Assembly: GCA_944323075.1 (NCBI GenBank)
Contig: CALURC010000016.1
Span: 620,001 to 684,000 of the forward strand
Length of the DNA: 64,000 bases
Origin: an uncultured Alistipes sp.
GTDB lineage: Bacteria; Bacteroidota; Bacteroidia; Bacteroidales; Rikenellaceae
Direction of reading: 5' to 3'
The notes beneath the pieces were generated by a model that did not search any database, was not told the origin of the DNA, and saw only the letters and a list, made by a program, of their open reading frames with translations. A program made the translations under genes and the position numbers. This document shows positions 17,360-23,711 of this stretch, piece after piece (position 1 is the stretch's first letter; each line of letters starts with the position of its first letter).

Positions 17360-17455
17360 CATAACCAAACAGAACGTTTTGTAATCCTCATCGGAGGGCC
17401 CTATAAAGCCGGATAAGATGACTGGGTAAAACCAATCAGCTTATCCGGCTTTTTT
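17360..17455 (+). ncRNA. Candidate small RNA or transcribed leader ending in a strong terminator
   Basis: Between the promoter at 17322-17353 and the terminator at 17405-17455 there is no reading frame. The predicted transcript of about 95 bases has a small hairpin (CCTC-ATCG-GAGG, 17386-17397), then a long stem: AAAGCCGGATAAG (17405-17417) pairs with CTTATCCGGCTTT (17440-17452), extended inside by TGACTGG with CCAATCA. It closes with six T. The MATE gene starts 43 bases later. It could be an independent small RNA or an attenuator/riboswitch leader of the exporter. I do not recognise a known riboswitch core. Confidence 0.5.
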
Positions 17456-17498
17456 CTTCTGAGGATACCATATAAAATTCCAAAACTCGCCTTGTTGT

Positions 17499-18881
17499 AT
17501 GAAAAGAGATGCGATCGATTTAAGTACACTGAATGTGTCCGTGCTATTCAGAAAATATTTCATTCCGACCCTATTGGGCATGCTCAGCATATCGGCCGTA
17601 ACAGCCATTGACGGAATATTTGTCGGGCACGGTGTAGGTAGCGACGGAATTGCCGCAATCAACATCTGCATTCCGTTACTGATGTTTTTCACCGGAGTCG
17701 GACTTATGGTCGGCGCCGGATGTTCGGTTGTTGCCTCAATCCACCTATCCAGAGGTAAAGACAAAGTTGCACGGTTGAATGTGACCCAAGCTCTGTTATT
17801 TGTAACAATAATTGCTCTGATCCCTTCCATTTTCATCCTAACCTATCCGGAACACACCGGCAGAATGCTCGGATCCTCCGAACATCTGCTCCCTCTGGTA
17901 AAAGTTTATTTACTATGGTCTGTTCCCTCATGGATATTTCAAATATGGATAACGGTATCTTTGTTTATTATCCGGTTAGACGGTTCTCCTAAACTGGCCA
18001 TGATGTGCAGTCTGATATCAGCCATAATCAATGTCATCCTCGACTGGCTGTTTATCTTTCCTTTTGGATGGGGAATCATGGGTGCAGCTTTCGCCACATC
18101 GATCAGTATAGTTACCGGTGCACTCATCGCAATCGCCTACCTGCTTTTTTATGCTCACCGTTTACGACTTTACCGACCGAAATGGAGCATCAAGAGCTTA
18201 CGACTTTCCATAAGAAATCTCTATTACCAATGCCGCATCGGCTCCTCTGCATTATTGGGTGAAGCCACACTGGCCGTTCTCATGTTTGTCGGCAACCAGG
18301 TTTTCATGCATTACATAGGTGACGACGGTGTCGGAGCATTCGGAATAGCCTGCTACTATATCCCTTTTGTTTTTATGGTCGGAAATGCCATAGCACAATC
18401 CGCACAACCGATCATCAGCTACAATTACGGTTTGGGACTTACAGAAAGAGTTGCTGCCACGGAGAGAATTGCCTTAATAACAGCCATTATTTGTGGTACG
18501 ATCGTTACTTTAACGTTCTCGCTCTACCCCGATCTTCTGGTAGGACTTTTTATCGACACCAAGGACAATGCCGCACAAATCGCTATAAACGGATTTCCTT
18601 ACTTCGCCACCGGATTCATCTTTTTTATCGTGAACATTACGGCTGTCGGATATTTCCAGAGCATAGAAAACATGATCCCCGCAACGGTTTTTGCACTGTT
18701 GCGCGGTATCATCTTCCTCGTGCCCTACTTCATCCTACTACCGTCTATATTGGCCGACGTTTCCGGCATCTGGTTGGCTTTACCCCTATCCGAAATATCC
18801 ACAACACTTGTCATTCTGTTGTTCCATTTATCAAGAAAATACAAGACAAAACAGAGCTACAAAGCTTCTCTGCCACACTAA
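17499..18881 (+). CDS. MATE-family multidrug exporter
   Basis: 460 residues with about twelve hydrophobic helices in the two six-helix bundles of MATE transporters. The N-terminal helix pair contains RKYFIPTLLGMLSISAVTAIDGIFVGHGVGSDGIAAINI, with the conserved acidic residue in helix 1. The second half repeats the pattern (GEATLAVLMFVGNQVF, QPIISYNYG). Such proteins expel cationic drugs or metabolites using Na+ or H+. It follows a strong leader terminator and precedes the ars cassette, but has no obvious role in arsenic export. Substrate unknown. Confidence 0.92.
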   Translation: MKRDAIDLSTLNVSVLFRKYFIPTLLGMLSISAVTAIDGIFVGHGVGSDGIAAINICIPLLMFFTGVGLMVGAGCSVVASIHLSRGKDKVARLNVTQALLFVTIIALIPSIFILTYPEHTGRMLGSSEHLLPLVKVYLLWSVPSWIFQIWITVSLFIIRLDGSPKLAMMCSLISAIINVILDWLFIFPFGWGIMGAAFATSISIVTGALIAIAYLLFYAHRLRLYRPKWSIKSLRLSIRNLYYQCRIGSSALLGEATLAVLMFVGNQVFMHYIGDDGVGAFGIACYYIPFVFMVGNAIAQSAQPIISYNYGLGLTERVAATERIALITAIICGTIVTLTFSLYPDLLVGLFIDTKDNAAQIAINGFPYFATGFIFFIVNITAVGYFQSIENMIPATVFALLRGIIFLVPYFILLPSILADVSGIWLALPLSEISTTLVILLFHLSRKYKTKQSYKASLPH

Positions 18882-18996
18882 ATCCGGACTGTGCTTCGCC
18901 CATATGTCTCTTGATTCTTACCTTATTACTGAGTACGCTCAGAGAAATGACCCACATGTATATATCTATGAACTTTTACATGACATGTTAAAAAAA

Positions 18997-19034
18997 TTTG
19001 CCTTTTACAATATTGTTCGTATATTTGCGAACAA
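18997..19034 (+). promoter_or_regulatory. arsR promoter with embedded ArsR operator (copy 1)
   Basis: TTTG (18997-19000), 19 bases, TATATTTG (19020-19027) is an exact promoter. An inverted repeat TTGTTCG - 8 bases - CGAACAA (19013-19034) straddles the -7 element, so bound repressor would block polymerase. arsR starts at 19046. Confidence 0.82.
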
Positions 19035-19045
19035 CACATGTGAAC

Positions 19046-19372
19046 ATGGAAGAAAAGAAAGACTATACAGTTACACAAGAGCAGTTGGCAAGATTTGCTA
19101 AAGCGTTGGGACATCCTGCCCGAATTGCTATTATGCACTTTTTGGCAAAGCAAAAAACGTGTTACTTTGGAGATATTCACGAAGAACTTCCTATTGCCAA
19201 AGCAACCGTATCCCAGCACCTGAAGGAGCTGAAAGAAGCTGGACTCATACAGGGTGAGGTGGAAACGCCCAAAGTAAAATATTGTATCAATCGGGAAAAT
19301 TGGCAATTGGCTCGCGAACTCTTTAAGGAGTTTTTCGGGCAATGTATCTGCAAATCGGGGGATTGCTGTTGA
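19046..19372 (+). CDS. arsR: ArsR-family repressor
   Basis: 108 residues from the ATG at 19046; an earlier in-frame start at 18998 lies inside the promoter. It has the winged helix of ArsR/SmtB repressors: [14 protein letters not shown], then the recognition region [22 protein letters not shown]. The classical helix-3 Cys pair is absent. Instead Cys39 and Cys80 are present, and the C-terminus carries CICKSGDCC (Cys100, 102, 107, 108), a likely arsenite or organoarsenical binding site. Three copies of its presumed operator occur across the cassette. It is followed by its own terminator, which overlaps the stop codon. Confidence 0.93.
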   Translation: MEEKKDYTVTQEQLARFAKALGHPARIAIMHFLAKQKTCYFGDIHEELPIAKATVSQHLKELKEAGLIQGEVETPKVKYCINRENWQLARELFKEFFGQCICKSGDCC

Positions 19373-19387
19373 CAGCCCCTTTTTTTT
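19357..19387 (+). terminator. Terminator/attenuator overlapping the arsR stop codon
   Basis: GGGG (19357-19361 region) pairs with CCCC (19376-19379) around an inner stem GCTG/CAGC whose TTGA loop holds the arsR stop codon, followed by eight T (19380-19387). It separates arsR from arsE, which has its own operator copy just downstream. Confidence 0.7.
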
Positions 19388-19394
19388 ATTATCA

Positions 19395-19416
19395 ATGTTC
19401 GTTGTTTTGCGAATTA
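19395..19416 (+). promoter_or_regulatory. ArsR operator copy 2, upstream of arsE
   Basis: Matches copy 1 at 16 of 22 positions (TGTTCGT...TTTGCGAA). TTGTTTTG, one base from TAnnTTTG, lies at the same offset (19402-19409) as the -7 element in copy 1. It suggests a second ArsR-controlled promoter for arsE-arsF-arsG-arsC. Confidence 0.65.
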
Positions 19417-19445
19417 CGTTTAACAAAATCATAAATTCACAGATT

Positions 19446-19676
19446 ATGAAGATTAAAGTATTAGGAACCGGCTGTGCAGGTTGCAAGGCCCTGTACACAA
19501 CAGTTGAGCAAGTAGTAAAAGAGTTAGCCCTGGAAGCAGAGGTCACCAAAGAAGAAGATTTGATGAAGATTATGGAGTACAATGTAATGACGCTTCCCGC
19601 TCTTGTCGTGGATGGTAAGGTTGTGGCAAAGGGCAAACTTTCAGCAAAAGAGGTAAAAGATGTATTAACCAAGTAA
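19446..19676 (+). CDS. arsE: Small thioredoxin-fold protein (ArsE / redox-active disulfide protein 2)
   Basis: 76 residues from the ATG at 19446, giving MKIKVLGTGCAGCKAL with the redox pair Cys10-Cys13. Family length is about 77, and the cis-Pro of the thioredoxin fold is in MTLPALVVDGK. In ArsEFG clusters such proteins are proposed to supply electrons for reducing nitro-aromatic arsenicals before export. It lies 12 bases ahead of arsF. The fold is certain; the ArsE name follows from the arsF and arsG neighbours. Confidence 0.85.
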   Translation: MKIKVLGTGCAGCKALYTTVEQVVKELALEAEVTKEEDLMKIMEYNVMTLPALVVDGKVVAKGKLSAKEVKDVLTK

Positions 19677-19687
19677 ATCAGAATGCG

Positions 19688-20095
19688 ATGAAATATTTTC
19701 TATTGCTCGCTATCGCTTGTATGTTCTCTGTTTTGGGTGTGGCCCAGACAGCAACGGACACCACCTATGTAGAAATTCTTTATTTTCATGGGAGACAACG
19801 CTGTGTAACCTGCAAAGCCATCGAGGAACACACGAAAGAAGTAGTTAATACCGATTTGTCGGAATGGGTCAAAAATGGTCAACTTCGTTTCAAAGAAGTT
19901 GACATTTCAACTCCTGAAGGAGAAAAACTGGCAGAAAAATATCGTGTAAGCTGGTCTTCGCTCTTTGTTAACCAATGGAAGAACGGCAAAGAAAAACGTA
20001 ACGATATGACACGTTTCGGCTTTCAAAATGCCCGAAACAATACAGCGGCATTCAAAAAGGAATTAAAACAGAAAATCACTCAGTTGCTAAAATAA
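19688..20095 (+). CDS. arsF: ArsF-like exported thioredoxin-fold protein
   Basis: 135 residues. A signal peptide (about 1-20, ending VAQT) precedes a thioredoxin-like domain with Cys39-x-x-Cys42 (CVTC) after EILYFHG. It fits the family annotated as ArsF, a subunit of a nitrophenyl-arsenical reducing system with ArsE and ArsG. The domain probably faces the periplasm. It stands 9 bases before arsG and 11 bases after arsE, so the three are one unit. The biochemical role comes from the family and has not been checked in this organism. Confidence 0.82.
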   Translation: MKYFLLLAIACMFSVLGVAQTATDTTYVEILYFHGRQRCVTCKAIEEHTKEVVNTDLSEWVKNGQLRFKEVDISTPEGEKLAEKYRVSWSSLFVNQWKNGKEKRNDMTRFGFQNARNNTAAFKKELKQKITQLLK

Positions 20096-20104
20096 GACCG
20101 TTTT

Positions 20105-20818
20105 ATGGAATACTTGCAAACGTGGTTGGATAATAGCGAGATACCTATTATCACTGCTTTCCTGCTCGGTCTGCTGACGGCTGTAAGTCCCTGTCCGCTG
20201 GCTACCAATATTACCGCTATCGGATTTATCAGCAAAGATATAAATAACCGCAACCGAATCTTTACAAACGGTATTCTATACACTTTGGGTCGTGTTTTGG
20301 CCTATTCTGTATTAGGGGCAACACTTATCGCCATACTCCGAAAGGGAGCAGATATGTTTGCCATACAGAAAGGTATCAGCGAATGGGGCGAACTACTGAT
20401 TGCTCCTGCTCTGATACTGATAGGATTGTTTATGCTATTCGGTAATAAATTACAATTACCCAAATTTGGATTCTCCGCAACGGGAAAGACCGAGAAACTA
20501 AAAGGCTCATGGGGTAGCTTGTTACTGGGGATATTGTTTGCCATGGCATTTTGTCCGACCAGTGGGCTATTCTATTTTGGCATGCTTATTCCCATGTCGG
20601 CAATGGAAAGTGAGGGGTATTTGTTGCCTGTCATTTTTGCATTGGCGACAGGGCTTCCTGTCATGTTTGTCGCCTGGATTCTGGCATACAGTGTAGCAGG
20701 AATAGGAAAGTTCTATAATCGAGTACAAGCTTTTCAGAAGTGGTTTAATTATCTGGTTGCTGTACTGTTTATTTTGATTGGCATTTATTATGGATTGATA
20801 AATTTGGGTCTGTTATGA
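20105..20818 (+). CDS. arsG: ArsG-like membrane protein (CcdA/DsbD-type; aromatic arsenical efflux)
   Basis: 237 residues with about six membrane helices. Two helices carry the Cys-Pro motifs of the CcdA/DsbD family: VSPCPLATNITAIGF near residue 31 and AMAFCPTSGLFYFGM near residue 155. In ArsEFG systems ArsG is the membrane partner, described as an efflux permease for trivalent aromatic arsenicals. Its last four bases overlap the arsC start (ATGA), implying coupled translation. Confidence 0.85.
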   Translation: MEYLQTWLDNSEIPIITAFLLGLLTAVSPCPLATNITAIGFISKDINNRNRIFTNGILYTLGRVLAYSVLGATLIAILRKGADMFAIQKGISEWGELLIAPALILIGLFMLFGNKLQLPKFGFSATGKTEKLKGSWGSLLLGILFAMAFCPTSGLFYFGMLIPMSAMESEGYLLPVIFALATGLPVMFVAWILAYSVAGIGKFYNRVQAFQKWFNYLVAVLFILIGIYYGLINLGLL

Positions 20819-21264
20819 AAATTTTGATTTTATGCACAGGAAATAGTTGTCGCAGTCAAATGGCACACGGCTTCCTGCAATCGTTTGATAAGAATATACA
20901 AGTGTTCTCTGCCGGTACACATCCTGCTGAGAAAGTCAATCCATTGGCTATTGAAGCAATGGCAGAAGTTGGCATTGACATAAGCAAACATATCCCAACC
21001 GATGTAGCAGTGTATTTAGACGGCACTTGGGACTATGTGATAACAGTATGCGACAGTGCTAAAGAAACATGTCCCGCTTTTGCAGGCAAAGTAGGGAAAC
21101 GTTTGCATATCCGTTTTGAAGACCCTTCGACAGCTGTAGGAACCGTTGACTTCATCAGAAGTGAATTTGCAAGAGTGCGTAATGCTATCAAGAACGAATT
21201 TACCAAATTCTACATTACGGAAATTAAAAAACAGGAACTGCCTAAATGTACTTGTAGCCACTAA
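20815..21264 (+). CDS. arsC: Thioredoxin-dependent arsenate reductase (low-molecular-weight phosphatase fold)
   Basis: 149 residues. The phosphatase-type P-loop CTGNSCRS (Cys7 to Ser14) is at the N-terminus, and the redox pair is Cys79 and Cys86 in VCDSAKETCP, giving the three-Cys relay of Staphylococcus aureus-type ArsC. It reduces arsenate to arsenite. The general-acid Asp lies in FEDPSTAVG. No ArsB, Acr3 or ArsA gene is in the cassette, so arsenite exit must depend on ArsG/ArsP or on a pump elsewhere. Confidence 0.94.
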   Translation: MKILILCTGNSCRSQMAHGFLQSFDKNIQVFSAGTHPAEKVNPLAIEAMAEVGIDISKHIPTDVAVYLDGTWDYVITVCDSAKETCPAFAGKVGKRLHIRFEDPSTAVGTVDFIRSEFARVRNAIKNEFTKFYITEIKKQELPKCTCSH

Positions 21265-21277
21265 TTTTTTAGGCGCA

Positions 21278-21299
21278 TTGTTCGTATTATTACAAACAA
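21278..21299 (+). promoter_or_regulatory. ArsR operator copy 3, upstream of arsP
   Basis: TTGTTCGTAT is identical to the left ten bases of copy 1, and the right arm is CAAACAA against CGAACAA, with the same 22-base length. It lies between arsC and arsP, 11 bases before the arsP start, so repressor could cover the start region. Confidence 0.62.
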
Positions 21300-21309
21300 C
21301 AATAGAATT

Positions 21310-22278
21310 ATGATACAAAGGTTCGCAGATTGGCTGGTGTATGACATCTTCTGTCTGGATGCTTCAACAGCTTTAGGAGAAGCTATTAACTTCTTCTTTT
21401 ATGATACGATAAAGATTTTGATATTATTATTTTTCATCAGTGTAATCATGGGCATTATCAATGCCTATTTCCCGATAGAACGCTTACGCAACTATTTGAC
21501 TTCGCGCAAACTCTATGGATTACAATATTTCTTTGCCGCCCTATTCGGTGCTATTACCCCATTCTGTTCCTGCTCCTCCATACCGCTGTTTATTGGATTT
21601 GTAAAAGGAGGTATTCCTTTGGGTGTAACATTTGCCTATTTGATAACCTCACCTCTGGTAAATGAAGTTGCTGTCGCCATGTTTATCGGCACGTTTGGAC
21701 TGCGTATTACTACTATCTACGTGATTAGCGGCATTCTGTTAGGTATGATAGGAGGATTTATTTTAGGTAAGATGAAATTGGAATCTTATCTGAGTGATTG
21801 GGTCAAACAGATACAGCAAAATTCAAATTCCGACTCTGGAACATGGGCAAAAGAGCATACTCCATTTTTCAGACGACTACCAACCATCATACATGAAGCG
21901 TGGAGAATTGTCAGAGGTGTACTTTTGTATATTCTCATCGGCATAGGTCTCGGTGCGTTTATGCACGGCTATGTCCCGGAAGGATTTTTTGAACAATATA
22001 TGGCCAAAGACAATTGGTTTGCTGTTCCTCTTTCAGTTGTCCTAGCCGTTCCCATGTATGCCAATGCAGCTGGAATAGTGCCGGTGATTGAAGTTTTCGT
22101 AGCTAAGGGTATTCCCTTAGGAACGGCAATCGCTTTTATGATGGCGGTAGTAGGACTGTCTCTTCCCGAAGCCACGTTGCTAAAGAAAGTAATGACATGG
22201 CGGTTGATCGGCATTTTCTTTGGATTGATAACCTTGTTTATTATTATATTAGGTTATCTTTATAACATTATATTATAG
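21310..22278 (+). CDS. arsP: ArsP-type permease (organoarsenical efflux family)
   Basis: 322 residues with about eight membrane helices in two halves of the predicted-permease family PF03773. The first half has the conserved FCSCSSIPLFIGFVKGGIPLG segment, whose Cys residues are implicated in binding trivalent organoarsenicals; the second repeats it as VPMYANAAGIVPVIEVFVAKGIPLG. Known ArsP proteins export methylarsenite and trivalent roxarsone. With ArsE/F/G reducing nitro-arsenicals, this gives a coherent organoarsenical detoxification route. The family also contains members of unknown function, so the name relies on context. Confidence 0.82.
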   Translation: MIQRFADWLVYDIFCLDASTALGEAINFFFYDTIKILILLFFISVIMGIINAYFPIERLRNYLTSRKLYGLQYFFAALFGAITPFCSCSSIPLFIGFVKGGIPLGVTFAYLITSPLVNEVAVAMFIGTFGLRITTIYVISGILLGMIGGFILGKMKLESYLSDWVKQIQQNSNSDSGTWAKEHTPFFRRLPTIIHEAWRIVRGVLLYILIGIGLGAFMHGYVPEGFFEQYMAKDNWFAVPLSVVLAVPMYANAAGIVPVIEVFVAKGIPLGTAIAFMMAVVGLSLPEATLLKKVMTWRLIGIFFGLITLFIIILGYLYNIIL

Positions 22279-22340
22279 TGCGATAATCCGTACGTCATCT
22301 TTCTTCTTTACTTGCGTTCCGTCAAACGTACTTTTCCCAG

Positions 22341-22372
22341 TCTCCTTTTTAGTTTATCAACTAAAAAGGAGA
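22341..22372. terminator. Perfect 14-base-pair hairpin after the ars cassette
   Basis: TCTCCTTTTTAGTT (22341-22354) pairs fully with 22359-22372 around the loop TATC. It lies 62 bases past the arsP stop and is a likely terminator of the cassette, although the T run after it is poor. The 260 bases between arsP and tRNA-Lys hold nothing else except the tRNA terminator. Confidence 0.6.
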
Positions 22373-22470
22373 TATTTATACTACTACATTAGAAGACAAG
22401 GACCGTCAATCTTGAATATTCCGCAACCTGAAATTCTGAAGAGCATCCAGATCAAAGACATACTACAAAG

Positions 22471-22504
22471 AAAAACTCCTACAATACTTCATATTGTAGG
22501 AGTT
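22471..22504 (-). terminator. Rho-independent terminator of tRNA-Lys
   Basis: AACTCCTACAATA on one arm (22474-22486) pairs perfectly with 22492-22504 around CTTCA. On the minus strand it is followed by a T run. It sits 35 bases past the tRNA-Lys 3' end. Confidence 0.85.
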
Positions 22505-22538
22505 ATACACCCGCAGTCTCTTTTATCCTGCATTTTCG

Positions 22539-22611
22539 TGATCCAGCTGGGGCTCGAACCCAGGACCCCAACATTAAAAGTGTTGTGCTCTACCTGCTGA
22601 GCTACTGAATC
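22539..22611 (-). tRNA. tRNA-Lys (anticodon UUU)
   Basis: The minus strand folds as a 73-base tRNA: acceptor GATTCAG pairs with CTGGATC, with discriminator A. The anticodon stem CAACA/TGTTG encloses CTTTTAA, giving UUU. The D-arm contains AGCTCAGCAGGTAGAGC and the T-arm GGGTTCGAGCCCC. CCA is not encoded. Confidence 0.96.
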
Positions 22612-22701
22612 TCCGTTTTTGGTGGTGCAAAGATAGACAGTTTTTTTATTATACCAAAAAGAAAATGAATTTTATTTACATCTATCTCTATTTTCTTCTT
22701 T

Positions 22702-23175
22702 TTATTGTTCAGCACCAACCTCCGAAACATACCCGACATCCTGCAATAAATGCCCTGAAGAGGCTGCTGCAACAGCCAGTCTGTCACACCGTTCGTTCTC
22801 TGGTATCGAAGCGTGCCCCTTCACCCACACAAAACGAACCCTATGCCGTCGATACACCTGTAAAAAACGTTGCCACAAATCAGCATTCTTTTTATCCTTA
22901 AAATTCTTTTTCTCCCAGGCAAAAAGCCAACCCTTCTCCACCGCATGTACCACATATTGCGAGTCACTGTATACCGTAACTTCACACCCGTCATATTTCA
23001 ATGCCTCCAATCCGACGATCACAGCCATCAACTCCATCCGGTTGTTCGTCGTCAGCGCATAACCCGCACTCAACTCTTTACGATAGGGCCCGCTCAACAA
23101 AACGACTCCATATCCCCCACGTCCGGGATTTCCCTGTGAAGCCCCGTCTGTATAAATTGTAATCTGAACTCCCAT
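22702..23175 (-). CDS. rnhA: Ribonuclease HI
   Basis: 157 residues from the ATG at 23175 (MGVQITIYTDG); a start three codons earlier is possible. It cleaves RNA in RNA-DNA hybrids. The catalytic acids are visible: Asp in YTDGASQGNPG, Glu in NNRMELMAVIVG, Asp in VYSDSQYVV, and the C-terminal Asp in NERCDRLA, with the handle-region WVKGHA. It lies downstream of ileS and the DksA-like gene on the same strand. In many Bacteroidales lspA occupies this slot; it is not seen here. Confidence 0.95.
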   Translation of the reverse strand: MGVQITIYTDGASQGNPGRGGYGVVLLSGPYRKELSAGYALTTNNRMELMAVIVGLEALKYDGCEVTVYSDSQYVVHAVEKGWLFAWEKKNFKDKKNADLWQRFLQVYRRHRVRFVWVKGHASIPENERCDRLAVAAASSGHLLQDVGYVSEVGAEQ

Positions 23176-23242
23176 AATAAACAAATAAGGAGGGCATAGT
23201 TATCCCTCCTTGTTAGTTTTAATAACATTTCATCATTAAAGA

Positions 23243-23626
23243 CTACTTATGTTCATCTTTCGCTTCGATACACAAAGTAGCATGAGGCACGATACGCAAA
23301 CGCTCTTTGGGAATCAACTTTCCTGTTTCACGGCAAATGCCATAAGTCTTGTTTTCGATACGAACCAAAGCGGCCTCCAAATGTTGAATAAATTTCAACT
23401 GCCGTTGAGCCAAACGCCCCGACTCCTCTTTCGACAAGATAGCAGCCCCCTCGTCAAGGGTCTTGAACGTCGGAGAAGTATCCTCAATATCGTTGCTCTC
23501 CGTATGCGTTATGGTCGACCGAAGCAAATCGTAATCAGCCTTTGCCTTTTCCAACTTTTGCAGTATGATCTGCTTGAATTCTTGCAATTCCTCATCAGAA
23601 TACCGCGTTTTTTCAACTCCAGACAT
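23243..23626 (-). CDS. DksA/TraR-family protein with a lost zinc finger
   Basis: 127 residues: a helical coiled-coil N-terminal part (about 8-95) and the C-terminal globular part of the DksA/TraR family (NKTYGICRETGKLIPKERLRIVPHATLCIEAK). Only two Cys remain in the segment where the classical C4 finger has four, so zinc binding as in Escherichia coli DksA is unlikely. Bacteroidota DksA-like proteins often lack the finger. It lies between ileS (86 bases upstream) and rnhA. The role is presumably modulation of RNA polymerase; the acidic coiled-coil tip is DIEDTS-like rather than the usual DxxDxA. Confidence 0.88.
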   Translation of the reverse strand: MSGVEKTRYSDEELQEFKQIILQKLEKAKADYDLLRSTITHTESNDIEDTSPTFKTLDEGAAILSKEESGRLAQRQLKFIQHLEAALVRIENKTYGICRETGKLIPKERLRIVPHATLCIEAKDEHK

Positions 23627-23711
23627 GGCTCTAATTGTTTTAGGATTTCGTTATAAAAATAGTTTTTTTTTTATGAAGTTACAAACAATTTTTGCCGTCG
23701 ACCGCTATTTT

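Noticed and set aside
18882-22611. Arsenic cassette as an island inserted at tRNA-Lys
   Set aside because: No integrase, transposase or direct repeat of the tRNA 3' end was seen at the other side. The AT-rich composition suggests transfer, but the boundaries are unproven.
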